Assembly (NCBI GenBank): GCA_023954135.1
Contig: JAMLIN010000003.1
Coordinates: 165,458-229,457, forward strand
DNA: 64,000 nt
Direction: 5' to 3'
Source: Burkholderiaceae bacterium
GTDB taxonomy: Bacteria > Pseudomonadota > Gammaproteobacteria > Burkholderiales > Burkholderiaceae_E
The translations under genes and the position numbers were made by a program. Shown here in pieces: positions 17,435 through 31,215 of this stretch (positions are counted from its first letter, which is position 1; each line of letters starts with the position of its first letter). The notes beneath the pieces are model-generated. The model did not search any database and had not been told where the DNA came from. It saw only the letters and a list, made by a program, of their open reading frames with translations.

Positions 17435-17932
17435 ATGAAGTTCACACGATCCATGACCTCCCGACTCTTCGCCATGCTTGCATTGGCCACATCAGGGGCG
17501 GCCTTTGCCAGCGGCAACCATGCGAGCGGCCACGGTCATGACGAGGATGGCGAGACGGCCATCGGCAAGCCCGGCGTCGTCGCCAAGGCGAGCCGCATCA
17601 TTACTATCGAAATGAGCGACAAGATGCGCTTCACGCCTTCCGATCTGACGGTCGAAAAGGACGAAACCGTGCACTTCGTTGTCAGGAACACCGGGCAGGT
17701 CAAGCACGAACTCAGCCTCGGCACTCAGAAGGAATTGCTGGAACACCTGGAGCAGATGAGAAAATTTCCCGACATGGAGCACGACGAGCCCGGCAAGATC
17801 ACCCTGGAGCCGGGCAAGCAGGGCGAGATCGTCTGGCAGTTCACCCAAGCGGGTGTCGTCGATTTCGCCTGCCTGATACCAGGCCACTACGAAGCCGGCA
17901 TGAAGGGCACCATCAAGGTCGGACGCAAGTGA
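17435..17932 (+). CDS. Exported cupredoxin (plastocyanin-like)
   Basis: A 165-residue periplasmic copper protein. After a signal peptide (residues 1-26) comes a His-rich segment (HASGHGHDEDG) and a single cupredoxin domain. Type 1 copper ligands can be read as His91 (KHELSLG), Cys146 (FACLIPGH), His151 and Met156. It could carry copper or pass electrons between the multicopper oxidase and the cytochrome c of the same island. The gap to the oxidase gene is 33 bases, consistent with one operon. Confidence 0.9.
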   Translation: MKFTRSMTSRLFAMLALATSGAAFASGNHASGHGHDEDGETAIGKPGVVAKASRIITIEMSDKMRFTPSDLTVEKDETVHFVVRNTGQVKHELSLGTQKELLEHLEQMRKFPDMEHDEPGKITLEPGKQGEIVWQFTQAGVVDFACLIPGHYEAGMKGTIKVGRK

Positions 17933-18005
17933 TGACCTGAGCGCAGCGCATCCCGTCACGGCTCCAACCCGATCTGTCGATCCACCCGTTCACCCAGAGG
18001 TCACC

Positions 18006-18347
18006 ATGAACACCATTCAACGCCTGCGTGCCACTTCCACCCTGGCCATGGGCCTTGCCCTGTCGATGGCGGTCCATGCTCAGGTCAGCCCCGGCCCGGA
18101 TCAGGTGGCGGCGACGGCATCCGATTCCGTAACCGATGGCGAGGTCAGGAAGATCGATCCGGACAACGGCAAGATCACCCTGAGGCATGGAGAAATCAAG
18201 AACCTGGACATGCCCGGCATGACCATGGTCTTTACTGTTCGCGACAAGGGCCAGCTCGCCAAGCTCAAGCCCGGCGACAAGGTGCAATTCATGGTCGTCC
18301 AGGAAGGCGGAAAGATGGTTATCACCGATATCCAGCCCGCGCGCTGA
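18006..18347 (+). CDS. CusF-like periplasmic copper-binding protein
   Basis: A 113-residue exported protein with a signal peptide (cleavage near AVHA-QVSP) and a CusF/YdeI OB-fold domain. Ligands His61, Met72 and Met74 align with His36, Met47 and Met49 of E. coli CusF (H-x7-x-P-x-M-x-M spacing). The position of Trp44, which caps Cu(I) in CusF, is Met69 here. CusF normally hands copper to CusB of the CusCBA pump, which is missing from this island. Confidence 0.9.
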   Translation: MNTIQRLRATSTLAMGLALSMAVHAQVSPGPDQVAATASDSVTDGEVRKIDPDNGKITLRHGEIKNLDMPGMTMVFTVRDKGQLAKLKPGDKVQFMVVQEGGKMVITDIQPAR

Positions 18348-18421
18348 GCAAAGCCACAACCGTGCCGTGCCGCCGGGCGCGGCAGCCCTGGCCACACTCG
18401 CAACTGCAAGAAGGAAGCATC

Positions 18422-18892
18422 ATGACTCACGTTCGCCATGCCCTGATCGGTCTCTGTGTCGCCGCCGCCTCCGTGGGCGCGCTGGCGCAAGGCTCTGACG
18501 AGCACAAGGACCACCACCCGAAGAAAACGACTGCCCCTGCGGCGGCAGATCCGGTATCGAGTGCTGCGCCGTCATCGCAGCAAGCCATGAACCCGGACAG
18601 AATGGCTTCGATGGAACAACGCATGAGGGCGATGCACGAGAAGATGGTCGCCGCCAAGACACCCCAGGAACGCCAGGCATTGATGCCCGAGCACATGAAG
18701 ACCATGCAGGACGGCATGCGCATGATGGAGTCGATCCACGGTATGGCATCGGGCAACCCGCCCGCCGGCATGACCGGCATGCAGCACGATCCGCAGATGA
18801 TGGAAACGCGCATGGCCATGATGGAGTCGATGATGCAGATGATGATGGACCGAATGTCCATGCCGCAAACCCCCACTCCCGGAACAAAGTGA
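18422..18892 (+). CDS. Methionine-rich exported protein
   Basis: A 156-residue protein with a signal peptide (cleavage likely after GALAQ) followed by a His-rich patch (DEHKDHHPKK) and a strikingly Met-rich C-terminal half with many MxxM and MM pairs (for example MESMMQMMMDRMSM). Such Met/His clusters bind Cu(I) or Ag(I), so a periplasmic copper sponge role is likely, though no characterised family is recognised. The start at 18422 is preceded by AAGGAAGC. Confidence 0.8.
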   Translation: MTHVRHALIGLCVAAASVGALAQGSDEHKDHHPKKTTAPAAADPVSSAAPSSQQAMNPDRMASMEQRMRAMHEKMVAAKTPQERQALMPEHMKTMQDGMRMMESIHGMASGNPPAGMTGMQHDPQMMETRMAMMESMMQMMMDRMSMPQTPTPGTK

Positions 18893-18902
18893 GGACGCCA
18901 TC

Positions 18903-19172
18903 ATGACCCACGACCATGCATCCCATCCACAGAGTGTGCAAAGCGGCGGGTTCAGGCGCTCGCACTATGCCATCGGCCTGCTCGTCCTCGGCACCGTCGC
19001 CGGGTACTTTCTGTGGGTCGAACACCGTGCCCACTTGACGCAATGGTGGCCCTATGCCCTCGTGCTGGCCTGCCCGCTGATGCATGTCTTCATGCACAAG
19101 GGCCATGGCGGGCACAGCAGTGGCCCCGGAGTTCACGACAAGGGCACCGGACAAGACTTCGACAGGAGTTGA
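18903..19172 (+). CDS. DUF2933 small membrane protein
   Basis: An 89-residue protein with a His-containing N-terminus (MTHDHASH), two transmembrane segments (about 22-40 and 48-65) and a C-terminal His/Gly cluster (HKGHGGHSSG). This pattern matches DUF2933 proteins, which commonly lie next to heavy-metal ATPases. It starts 10 bases after the Met-rich gene. Function unknown; metal handling at the membrane is inferred from its His residues and neighbours. Confidence 0.8.
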   Translation: MTHDHASHPQSVQSGGFRRSHYAIGLLVLGTVAGYFLWVEHRAHLTQWWPYALVLACPLMHVFMHKGHGGHSSGPGVHDKGTGQDFDRS

Positions 19173-19345
19173 GGTCATAGAGAACACGGCATCGCCGTCC
19201 GGGACCTCTGGAGATCCGGGTGGGACCAGGGAACACGCGCACCATGTGTCGCGCTGTTTTTCGTGGTGAAGCGGCACGGCGCAGCCTCGAGCGCTGCCTC
19301 CGGTGAACCTAACGTGGCCGCAGGAACGAGAACAGGGGCCATGCC

Positions 19346-19849
19346 ATGGCATTGAAACCGGCGGTTCTGAGAACTGCAGTATTGCTGGCCTTGCTGCTGG
19401 TCGCAGGGACGGGTTACTTTTTCCTGCGCGCCGGTAACCGGCAGGCGGCGCCGCCGCTGCACGGCCTGCGCGCCGACGACCCCCAGGTCCTGCGCGTCGG
19501 CGCCCGCATTTACGCACAGCAGTGTGCGACCTGCCACGGCGCCAGAGGCGAGGGTCAGCCCGACTGGCGGAATCGCGGGTCCGACGGCCTGCTGCCTGCA
19601 CCGCCGCACGACGCGAGCGGCCACACCTGGCACCATTCCGACGAACAGCTGTTTGCTATCACCAAGCAGGGACTGGCCAGGCTAATCGATCAACCCGGCT
19701 ACCGCACAGCCATGCCCGTGTATGACGGCGTGCTGAGCGACGACGAGATCGTGGCCGTGCTGTCATGGATCAAGGCGCAATGGCCGCCCGAAATACGCCG
19801 CCGTCACGATGAAATCAATACCCGGTATCGCCAGTCCTTGTCCCGCTAG
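19346..19849 (+). CDS. Membrane-anchored c-type cytochrome
   Basis: A 167-residue monohaem cytochrome c. An N-terminal hydrophobic anchor (about residues 8-28) precedes one cytochrome c domain with the haem motif CATCH (60-64) and a likely Met ligand in the segment YRTAMPVYDG (Met about 128). It probably accepts electrons in the periplasm, perhaps from the copper oxidase or cupredoxin system. The 173 bases before it hold no gene and no clear promoter or structure that I could see. Confidence 0.9.
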   Translation: MALKPAVLRTAVLLALLLVAGTGYFFLRAGNRQAAPPLHGLRADDPQVLRVGARIYAQQCATCHGARGEGQPDWRNRGSDGLLPAPPHDASGHTWHHSDEQLFAITKQGLARLIDQPGYRTAMPVYDGVLSDDEIVAVLSWIKAQWPPEIRRRHDEINTRYRQSLSR

Positions 19850-19900
19850 CCATCAGGGCAGTGGGCGGTGCGGACTGGATGCACCTGCCGTGCGAAGAAC

Positions 19901-19931
19901 TTGACCTTTCCACGATGGCAAGGTTGAGAAT
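19901..19931 (+). promoter_or_regulatory. CueR/MerR-type promoter of the copper ATPase
   Basis: TTGACC (19901-19906) and GAGAAT (19926-19931) are 19 bases apart, the over-long spacing typical of MerR-family activated promoters. The dyad ACCTTTCC-ACGAT-GGCAAGGT (19904-19924, seven of eight arm positions match) fills the spacer and closely resembles the CueR site in front of copA in other bacteria. No merR/cueR gene lies in this window, so the activator would act in trans. Confidence 0.8.
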
Positions 19932-19958
19932 CGAATCAACTTCAACAAGGGAAAGGGT

Positions 19959-22175
19959 ATGGATCATCATCGGCATCACCACGGCCATGCCCCTGGCGAA
20001 CAGACCCCGGCACCTTCTGTCGCGACGCCCATGGAGACCCCGACGGGCACCATCTACACCTGCCCCATGCACCCCGAGGTGCGCCAAGGCCATCCGGGCG
20101 CTTGCCCCAAATGCGGCATGGCGCTGGAGCCCCTGATTCCACTGGACGAGGAAGACAACAGCGAGCTCGTCGATTTCCAGCGCCGCTTCTGGTGGACGCT
20201 GCCGCTGACCATCGTCGTCACCGTCCTGGCCATGTTTGGCCATCGCCTGGGCTGGTTCGCGATGGCGGCCCAGAGCTCGATCGAACTGGTGCTGTCCCTG
20301 CCCGTGGTGCTGTGGACCGGCGCGCCCTTCTTCGTGCGCGGCTGGCAGTCCGTAGTGCAGCGCAGTCCCAACATGTGGACGCTGATCGGCCTGGGCACGG
20401 CAGCGGCCTTTGTCTACAGCGTCGTTGCGACCGTGGCGCCGGGGGTGTTCCCCGAAACGTTCGTCGCCATGGGCCGCGTGGCCGTGTACTTCGAGGCGGC
20501 CGTGGTCATCATCTCCCTGACCATGCTGGGCCAGATTCTGGAGTTGAAGGCGCGTTCGCAGACCTCGGCGGCCATCAAGTCCCTGCTGGGCCTGGCGCCG
20601 AAGACGGCACGGCGCATCAACCTTGACGGCACCGAAGAGGACGTGTCATTGAGCCACGTGCATGTCGGCGATGTGCTGCGTGTGCGCCCCGGCGAGAAAG
20701 TGCCCGTTGACGGCGTGGTGACCGAGGGCCGCAGCGCGATCGATGAGTCCATGCTCACCGGTGAGCCCATGCCCGTGACCAAGCACGTGGGCGACAAGCT
20801 GATCGGCGCCACGCTCAACACCAGCGGCACGCTGGTGATGCGCGCCGACAAGGTCGGCGCGGCGACGATGCTGGCGCAGATCGTGCAGATGGTGGCGACT
20901 GCCCAGCGCTCCAAGGCGCCGATGCAGCGCATGGCCGACGTGGTGGCGGGCAAGTTCGTCCTCGTCGTCGTAGCGATCACCATCGCCACTTTCTTCGTCT
21001 GGGGACTGTTCGGCCCCGAGCCGAGCTGGGTGTTCGGTCTGATCAACGCGGTGGCAGTGCTGATCATCGCCTGCCCCTGCGCACTGGGGCTGGCCACGCC
21101 CATGTCGGTGATGGTGGCCACGGGTCGCGCGGCCACGCAGGGTGTGCTGTTCCGCGATGCCGGTGCGATCGAGAAAATGCGCGCGGTGGACACGCTGATC
21201 GTGGACAAGACCGGCACGCTGACGGAAGGCCGGCCCGCGTTCGGCACGGCCATTGCAGCCCCGGGCTTCGAGCCTGACGAGGTGCTGCGCCTGGCGGCCA
21301 GCCTGGATCAGGGCAGCGAGCACCCGTTGGCCGACGCCATCGTCAGCGCTGCGCGCGCGAAGGGCCTCGATCTTGTCAAGCCGACCGACTTCGAATCGGG
21401 CAGCGGCATCGGTGTGCGCGGCATCGTCGACGGTCGGCACCTGGCGCTGGGTAATGCCGCACTTATGGAACAGGAGGGCATCGACGTGGCCTCCCTGGAG
21501 GCCGATGGCGAACGTCTGCGCGGCGAAGGTGCCAGCATCATGCACTTGGCCGTGGGCGATGTGTTCGCGGGCATCCTGGCGGTGACCGACCCCATCAAAT
21601 CCAGCACGCCCGATGCCATCCGCACGCTGCATGCCAGTGGCCTGCGCATTGTCATGGCCACGGGCGATGGCCTCACCACCGCGCGCGCCGTGGGCGCGAA
21701 GCTGGGCATCGATGAGGTGCACGGCGAGGTCAAGCCCGCCGACAAGCTGGCCCTGGTCGAGAAGCTGCAGCGCGAGGGCCATGTGGTGGCCATGGCCGGC
21801 GACGGCATCAACGACGCACCAGCGCTGGCCTGCGCCGACGTGGGCATAGCCATGGGCACGGGCACCGACGTGGCGATGAACAGCGGCCAGGTGACGCTCA
21901 TCAATGGCGACCTGCGCGGCATCGCGGCGGCACGCGAGATCTCCATCAGCACGGTACGCAACATGCGCCAGAACCTGCTGTTCGCCTTCGTCTACAACGG
22001 CATCGGCGTGCCGATCGCCGCCGGCGTGCTTTATCCCGTCACGGGCTGGTTGCTGTCCCCATTGATCGCAGCCCTGGCCATGAGTCTGAGTTCGGCCTCC
22101 GTCATCTTCAACGCCCTGCGGTTGCGGGGTGAGCCGCGGACCGAAAAATTTCCAAGCAGGGAGGACGCATCATGA
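19959..22175 (+). CDS. copA: Copper-exporting P1B-type ATPase
   Basis: A 738-residue inner-membrane ATPase that exports Cu(I) (or Ag(I)) from the cytosol. The N-terminus is His-rich ([10 protein letters not shown]) and carries a heavy-metal-binding ribbon with Cys35, Cys49 and Cys52 (CPMHPEV and CPKCGM) in place of the usual CxxC HMA domain. Core motifs are the transmembrane CPC (372-374), phosphorylation site DKTGT (416-420), actuator TGEP and hinge GDGINDAP (614-621). Eight helices are expected. The CueR-type promoter lies just upstream; the ATG is preceded by AAGGGAAAGG. The stop overlaps the next gene (ATGA). Confidence 0.95.
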   Translation: MDHHRHHHGHAPGEQTPAPSVATPMETPTGTIYTCPMHPEVRQGHPGACPKCGMALEPLIPLDEEDNSELVDFQRRFWWTLPLTIVVTVLAMFGHRLGWFAMAAQSSIELVLSLPVVLWTGAPFFVRGWQSVVQRSPNMWTLIGLGTAAAFVYSVVATVAPGVFPETFVAMGRVAVYFEAAVVIISLTMLGQILELKARSQTSAAIKSLLGLAPKTARRINLDGTEEDVSLSHVHVGDVLRVRPGEKVPVDGVVTEGRSAIDESMLTGEPMPVTKHVGDKLIGATLNTSGTLVMRADKVGAATMLAQIVQMVATAQRSKAPMQRMADVVAGKFVLVVVAITIATFFVWGLFGPEPSWVFGLINAVAVLIIACPCALGLATPMSVMVATGRAATQGVLFRDAGAIEKMRAVDTLIVDKTGTLTEGRPAFGTAIAAPGFEPDEVLRLAASLDQGSEHPLADAIVSAARAKGLDLVKPTDFESGSGIGVRGIVDGRHLALGNAALMEQEGIDVASLEADGERLRGEGASIMHLAVGDVFAGILAVTDPIKSSTPDAIRTLHASGLRIVMATGDGLTTARAVGAKLGIDEVHGEVKPADKLALVEKLQREGHVVAMAGDGINDAPALACADVGIAMGTGTDVAMNSGQVTLINGDLRGIAAAREISISTVRNMRQNLLFAFVYNGIGVPIAAGVLYPVTGWLLSPLIAALAMSLSSASVIFNALRLRGEPRTEKFPSREDAS

Positions 22176-22411
22176 TGTATGGAGCCGGGTGGAACGGATG
22201 GTTTGGCCTGCATTGGCTGACGATGCTGCTGGGCGCGGTGCTGATCGTGCTGCCGTTCTGGAAGATCTTTGCCAAGGCGGGCTTCTCGGGCTGGCTCAGC
22301 CTGTTGATGATCGTGCCCATGGTGAACCTGATCGCGCTGTACGTGCTGGCGTTCTCGGATTGGTCAGGGTCCAGGCGCGCTGCCGCCGAAGCGCAGCCGG
22401 GCCCTCGGTAA
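22172..22411 (+). CDS. Small membrane protein coupled to copA
   Basis: A 79-residue protein with two predicted transmembrane helices (about 13-32 and 39-62) and a short cytosolic tail. No conserved metal motif is seen. The start codon overlaps the copA stop, and GGAGGACGC lies just before it, so it is translated with the ATPase. Function unknown; a small accessory subunit is possible. It is the last intact gene of the island. Confidence 0.7.
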   Translation: MMYGAGWNGWFGLHWLTMLLGAVLIVLPFWKIFAKAGFSGWLSLLMIVPMVNLIALYVLAFSDWSGSRRAAAEAQPGPR

Positions 22412-22419
22412 ACGCAGCG

Positions 22420-22623
22420 CACAGCCTTCGTGGCGCAGCATACGGATACGCCGATTTCCGCAGCCCTGCAGGCGCAGGCGCCACAAGCACCCAGCAGGCC
22501 CCAGGCTGAGATCTCATGGCGTTGCCGATGACCACAGACCTTGCACTTGTATCGGCCATCGCCTGAAGCCCAGACCAGGGCGCGTCCACAAGCAGCGCAT
22601 TCTGCGCACAAGAACCAGCCCAA
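22420..22623 (-). pseudogene. Zinc-ribbon-like gene remnant at the island edge
   Basis: Read on the minus strand, the stretch encodes a Cys-rich segment with the pattern C-x2-C-x2-CG, about 15 residues, then C-x2-CGH, like a zinc ribbon at the start of some transposases. There is no good start codon (TTG at 22623), and beyond about 50 residues the frame loses any protein-like character. It may be a decayed insertion-sequence or regulator fragment marking the right end of the island, but chance similarity cannot be excluded. Confidence 0.3.
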
Positions 22624-22651
22624 GCTGGTCCGGAATCCAGGGAAATTACCG

Positions 22652-22682
22652 AAAAAAAGGGGTGGCCTGCCGGGGCCACCCC
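22652..22682 (-). terminator. Intrinsic terminator after the SWIB gene
   Basis: A perfect 9-bp stem (22659-22667 with 22674-22682, loop of six) is followed on the minus strand by seven T residues (A run at 22652-22658). It lies 27 bases after the stop of the SWIB/histone-like gene. Confidence 0.9.
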
Positions 22683-22709
22683 TCGAGGCAACGCCCTCGT
22701 CGAGGGCGA

Positions 22710-23264
22710 TTATTTCAGATGCTTGTTGACCAGAGCGGTCATCTCGAACATCGACACCTGCGGCTTGCCGAACAGCACGCGAAGCTTATCGTCGGCATTG
22801 ATCATCCGCTTGTTCGCGGCGTCCTGCAGGTTGTGTTTCTTGATGTATTCCCAGATCTTCTTGACCACCTCGGTACGCGGCACGGCCTTGTCGCCGATCA
22901 CGGCCGCCAGCTCGGGGCTGGGGGTCTTGGCGGCCATGAAGGCGGCATTGGGCTTGCGCGCCGGCTTCTTGGCAGCCGCTTTCGCGGCGGGCTTCTTGGC
23001 GGCAGCCTTGGCGGCCGGCTTCTTCACCGCAGCCTTCTTCGCGGCAGGCTTCTTGGCCGCGGCCTTCTTCGCAGCAGGCTTCTTCGCCGCGGCCTTCTTG
23101 GCCGCCGGCTTGGCAGCCGCCTTCTTCGCAGCGGGCTTCTTGGCTGCAGCTTTCTTCGCGGCAGGCTTCTTCGCCGCGGCCTTCTTGGCCGCCGGCTTGG
23201 CAGCCGCCTTCTTCGCAGCAGGCTTCTTGGCTGCGGTCTTCTTCGCACCCTTGGCAGTCGCCAT
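22710..23264 (-). CDS. AlgP/histone H1-like repeat protein with SWIB domain
   Basis: A 184-residue basic protein. Residues 1-105 are Lys/Ala/Pro repeats of the [10 protein letters not shown] type, as in AlgP and eukaryotic histone H1 tails, expected to bind DNA non-specifically. Residues about 110-184 are a SWIB/MDM2-like domain ([47 protein letters not shown]). The ATG at 23264 has a strong AGGAGGG site. A nucleoid-associated role is likely. The fusion is found in beta-proteobacteria and chlamydiae. Its own terminator follows, so it is a single-gene unit. Confidence 0.93.
   Translation of the reverse strand: MATAKGAKKTAAKKPAAKKAAAKPAAKKAAAKKPAAKKAAAKKPAAKKAAAKPAAKKAAAKKPAAKKAAAKKPAAKKAAVKKPAAKAAAKKPAAKAAAKKPARKPNAAFMAAKTPSPELAAVIGDKAVPRTEVVKKIWEYIKKHNLQDAANKRMINADDKLRVLFGKPQVSMFEMTALVNKHLK
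22959..23250 (-). repeat. Tandem Lys/Ala/Pro codon repeats inside the SWIB gene
   Basis: Roughly 12-base and 30-base units encoding KKPAAKKAA are repeated about nine times with small codon changes. The two larger blocks around 23040-23130 and 23150-23220 are close copies, which suggests growth by slippage or unequal exchange; repeat number probably varies between strains. Confidence 0.85.
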
Positions 23265-23465
23265 GGATAACCCTCCTTTGATTGTCTGGGAAGTCATGAT
23301 CGATTCCCGATCACACCGCGAAGAATGACGCGCTTTGTGGGCGCCGCCAACAGAAATGTGAGAAGCGGGCAAGTCCTCGGCACGCAAGTTGAGCAGACTG
23401 TTGTATCCGCGATTCAAATTCGCCGAAAACCCCGGCTGGTGCGGCTTTTCGCCTCAGTGGCGCCC

Positions 23466-23527
23466 GGCCGCCCGAAGCCACTGAGCGCCCCCTCGGGGGG
23501 CAGAGAGCGTTAGCGAACGTGGGGGTC
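23466..23527 (+). repeat. REP-like intergenic palindromic element, copy A
   Basis: The element contains GCCCCC-TC-GGGGGG followed by GCAG and a second GC-rich block ending CGTGGGGG. A second copy lies at 49733-49801 in the same orientation. Both begin with GGCCGCCC and lie downstream of a gene (here, after typA). Elements of this form are scattered through Burkholderiales genomes. Confidence 0.75.
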
Positions 23528-23539
23528 GGTTTACTCAGA

Positions 23540-25410
<1,871 letters not shown>

Positions 25411-25414
<4 letters not shown>

Positions 25415-26406
25415 TTGGAGGGATTCCCGGATGTACTTGAAGGAGTGGATTCGGTTTCGTCGCCAGCCCGGACGACCGGCATGGCCTCGGCCGAGGCTAC
25501 CAGGCGGGTCGGCGCGAGGATGCCGCCCTCGAGGCGGGCGATGCCGAGCAGGCCGGCCGGGCCATAGACCCTGACCGTGCCAGCCGGCCCGGCCGCTGCC
25601 AGGCGCAATCGTTGGCCATGCCCGAAGCGCGCCGCCTCGGACGCATCGAGCTCGACCGGCGGCAGATCGCCGATCAGCGAGTCCAGCGGCGCGAGGCGTG
25701 CGGCGGCCGCCGCCTCGTCGAGCCCGGCGAGCTCGTCGAGGGTGACCGCATCCTCGATCACGAGCTCACCCACCTGCTCGCGACGCAGTGCCGACAGGTG
25801 CGCCCCGCACCCCAGCGCCTCGCCGATATCCTCGGCAAGCACGCGGATGTAGGTTCCCTTGCTGCAGGCCACGCGGATGCGCAGGCGCTCGCCGTCGAAT
25901 CCGAGCAGCTCGATCCGGTGCACCCGGATCCGCCGCGCCGGCCGTTCGAGCACCTGCCCTGCCCGGGCATACTCGTAGAGGGGCTTGCCGTCGCGCTTGA
26001 GCGCGGAATGCATCGGCGGGACCTGCTCGATCTCGCCGACGAAACCTTCGATGGCCCGCCGGCAGCGCTCGATGTCGATACCGGCGAGCCGGTCCCTACG
26101 GTCGGCCCGTATCTCGCCTTCGGCGTCCCCGGTCGTGGTCGCCAGGCCGAGGCGCAGCTCCGCCAGGTAGGTCTTGTCGGCATCGAGCAGGCCGTGGGCG
26201 AATTTCGTCGCCTCGCCGAAGAGCAGCGGCAGCAGGCCCGAAGCGAGCGGATCGAGCGTTCCCCCGTGGCCCGCGCGCGCGCCGCCGAGAGCGCGACGCG
26301 CCCGCATCAGGGCGGCATTGGACGACAGGCCGCAAGGCTTGTCGAGCAGCAACACCCCATCGTGACGGGCGCGCGGTCCGCGGCGCCCTTTCCCGGTCTG
26401 ACTCAT
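25411..26406 (-). CDS. truB: tRNA pseudouridine(55) synthase
   Basis: Makes pseudouridine 55 in the T-loop of tRNAs. The 331-residue protein shows motif II with the catalytic Asp ([23 protein letters not shown]), the [10 protein letters not shown] and [15 protein letters not shown] blocks and a C-terminal PUA-like domain. The start at 26406 follows family length; the open frame continues 16 codons upstream without support. It lies 44 bases after rbfA and overlaps typA by four bases. Confidence 0.97.
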
Positions 26407-26450
26407 CGGTTCAACGACCCGCGCGGGGGAATCCGCGCGGGATCCTGCTG

Positions 26451-26828
26451 TCACTCGTCCGCCTGGCGGGCGTTGGCCTCGTCGATCAGGCGGGACATCT
26501 GCATCCCGCGCTCGGTCGAGCGGTCGTGGACGAAGCGCAGTTCCGGCGTCGTGTGGATCCGCACACGACGCCCGAGCTGCGATCGGAGGAAGCCGGCGGC
26601 ATGCCGCAGGCCATCGAGGGTGCTGGCCACGGTCTCGTCGTCGTCGGGCAGCACGGTGAAGAACACGCGGGCGACGGCGTAGTCCGGGGTCAGCTCGACC
26701 CCGGTCAGGGTCACCAGGCCGACACGCGGATCCTTGACCTCCGAGCGGATCATCTCGGCAAGCTCGTGGTGAACCTGTTCGGTGACCCGTACGCCCCTCG
26801 GGGTCTGCGTGGTTCGGTGTCGTCCCAT
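26451..26828 (-). CDS. rbfA: 30S ribosome-binding factor A
   Basis: A 125-residue KH-fold protein needed for late maturation of the 16S rRNA 5' end and for cold adaptation. Family landmarks are [43 protein letters not shown] and the final helix with [15 protein letters not shown] sequence (here [13 protein letters not shown]). It sits 27 bases after infB, the standard order. Confidence 0.96.
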   Translation of the reverse strand: MGRHRTTQTPRGVRVTEQVHHELAEMIRSEVKDPRVGLVTLTGVELTPDYAVARVFFTVLPDDDETVASTLDGLRHAAGFLRSQLGRRVRIHTTPELRFVHDRSTERGMQMSRLIDEANARQADE

Positions 26829-26855
26829 GTCGTGGCGCGCAGGCTGAGAGCGTGC

Positions 26856-29678
<2,823 letters not shown>

Positions 29679-29721
29679 ATCACTCCTTCGCTGGTCCGAT
29701 CGGCGGCGGCTCGTGGCCGCC

Positions 29722-31206
29722 TCAGGCGTCCTCGTTCTCGAACCAGTGGGCTCGCGCCTTCATGATCAAGTCCTTCGCCTGCTCCTCGTCGAGCTCGGCG
29801 ATCTCCAGCAATTCATCGACGGCCAGCTCGGCGAGATCATCGCGCGTGTAGACCTTGGCATCGGCGAGCCGGGCGGCAAGCTCCCGGTTCATGCCTTCGA
29901 GCGCGAGCAGATCCTCGGCCGTCGTGCCGATCCGCTCCTCGGTTGCAATGGCCTCGGTCAGCAGGATGTTGCGAGCCCGCGTACGCAGCTCGTTGACCGT
30001 ATCCGCATCGAAGGCCTCGATCTCCTCGAACTCGTTCGCCGGCACGTAGGCGACTTCCTCGAGGCTGGTGAAGCCCTCGTCGACCAGGATCTGGGCAACC
30101 TCCTCGTCCACATCGAGCTTGTGCATGAACAGCTGCATCATCTCGTTGCGTTCACGCTCGAGCTTCTCGGCTGATTCCTCGGCCGTCATGATGTTGATCT
30201 GCCAGCCCGTCAGCTCCGAGGCGAGCCGGACATTGCGCCCCCCCGTGCCGATGGCCAGCGCGAGGTTGTCCTCGTCGACGACCACGTCCATGCTCCGCGC
30301 ATCCTCGTCGACGACGATCGACGAGACGTTGGCCGGCGCCAGCGCGCCGATCACGAACTGCGCCGGATCCTCCGACCACAGGACGATGTCGACCCGCTCG
30401 CCGGCGAGCTCGCCGGTGACCGCCTGCACCCGCGAGCCGCGCACGCCCACGCAGGTGCCGATCGGATCGATCCGCCGATCATTGGTGAAGACCGCGATCT
30501 TGGCGCGCACGCCGGGGTCGCGGGCCGCCGCCTTGATCTCGAGGAGGCCCTGCTCGATCTCGGGAACCTCGATCGCGAACAGGTGCTGGATGAACTCCGG
30601 CGCGGTGCGCGACAGGAACAGCTGCGGCCCCCGCCCCTCGCGGTTGACCCGGGCGACATAGGCGCGCACGCGGTCGCTGGTGCGCAGGTTCTCCTTGGGG
30701 ATCATCTGGTCGCGGGGCAGCCGCGCCTCGAGCTTGCCTGCCTCGATGACGGCGCCCTCGCGGTCGATCCGCTTGACGGTACCCGAGAGGATCGGTTCGC
30801 CGCGCTGCAGGAAGTCGTTGATGATCTGCTCGCGCTCGGCATCGCGGATCCGCTGCAGGATCACCTGCTTGGCGGCCTGCGCGCCGATCCGGCCGAGCTC
30901 GACGGGCTCGAGCTCTTCCTCGATGTAGTCGCCGACCTCGATGTCCGGATTCTCCTTGCGGGCCTCGCTATGGATGATCTGGATGTCGTGATCCTCGAGC
31001 TCGTCGTCGGGCACGACCTGCCAGCGCCTGAACGCCTCGTAGTCGCCGCTCATGCGGTCGATCGCCACCCTGACGTCGCTCTCTTCCTTGAATCGCTTCT
31101 TGGTCGCGGATGCGAGCGCGCTCTCGAGCGCCTCGAACACCGTCTCGCGGGCAACGTTCTTCTCGCGCGCGAGCGCATCGACCAGCAATAGAACTTCTCG
31201 GCTCAT
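29722..31206 (-). CDS. nusA: Transcription termination/antitermination factor NusA
   Basis: A 494-residue RNA polymerase-associated factor that controls pausing, termination and antitermination. In order: the RNAP-binding N-terminal domain (1-125), an S1 domain (about 135-200), KH1 and KH2 (about 225-370; [20 protein letters not shown]), and two C-terminal acidic repeats of about 50 residues each (about 365-490). The two repeats are typical of proteobacterial NusA. It lies nine bases after rimP, 43 before infB. Confidence 0.98.
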   Translation of the reverse strand: MSREVLLLVDALAREKNVARETVFEALESALASATKKRFKEESDVRVAIDRMSGDYEAFRRWQVVPDDELEDHDIQIIHSEARKENPDIEVGDYIEEELEPVELGRIGAQAAKQVILQRIRDAEREQIINDFLQRGEPILSGTVKRIDREGAVIEAGKLEARLPRDQMIPKENLRTSDRVRAYVARVNREGRGPQLFLSRTAPEFIQHLFAIEVPEIEQGLLEIKAAARDPGVRAKIAVFTNDRRIDPIGTCVGVRGSRVQAVTGELAGERVDIVLWSEDPAQFVIGALAPANVSSIVVDEDARSMDVVVDEDNLALAIGTGGRNVRLASELTGWQINIMTAEESAEKLERERNEMMQLFMHKLDVDEEVAQILVDEGFTSLEEVAYVPANEFEEIEAFDADTVNELRTRARNILLTEAIATEERIGTTAEDLLALEGMNRELAARLADAKVYTRDDLAELAVDELLEIAELDEEQAKDLIMKARAHWFENEDA

Positions 31207-31215
31207 ACCGAACTC

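Larger units (their letters stand above)
11831..22650. mobile_element. Putative acquired copper-resistance island
   Basis: Ten kilobases of copper genes sit between a LysR regulator and the SWIB/translation cluster. The base texture differs from the flanks: leucine is written almost only as CTG, the CTCGAG-type strings so frequent in the backbone genes are scarce, and A/T is visibly more common. No integrase, transposase, attachment site or flanking direct repeat could be found, so the mode of entry is unknown and the limits are approximate. Confidence 0.6.

Noticed and set aside
19959..20130. Canonical CxxC HMA domain in the copper ATPase
   Set aside because: Not present; the N-terminus has a His-rich stretch and a C-x13-C-x2-C heavy-metal ribbon instead.
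22959..23250. Regular repeats that could look like a CRISPR array
   Set aside because: Repeats are in frame, encode Lys/Ala/Pro and have no unique spacers.
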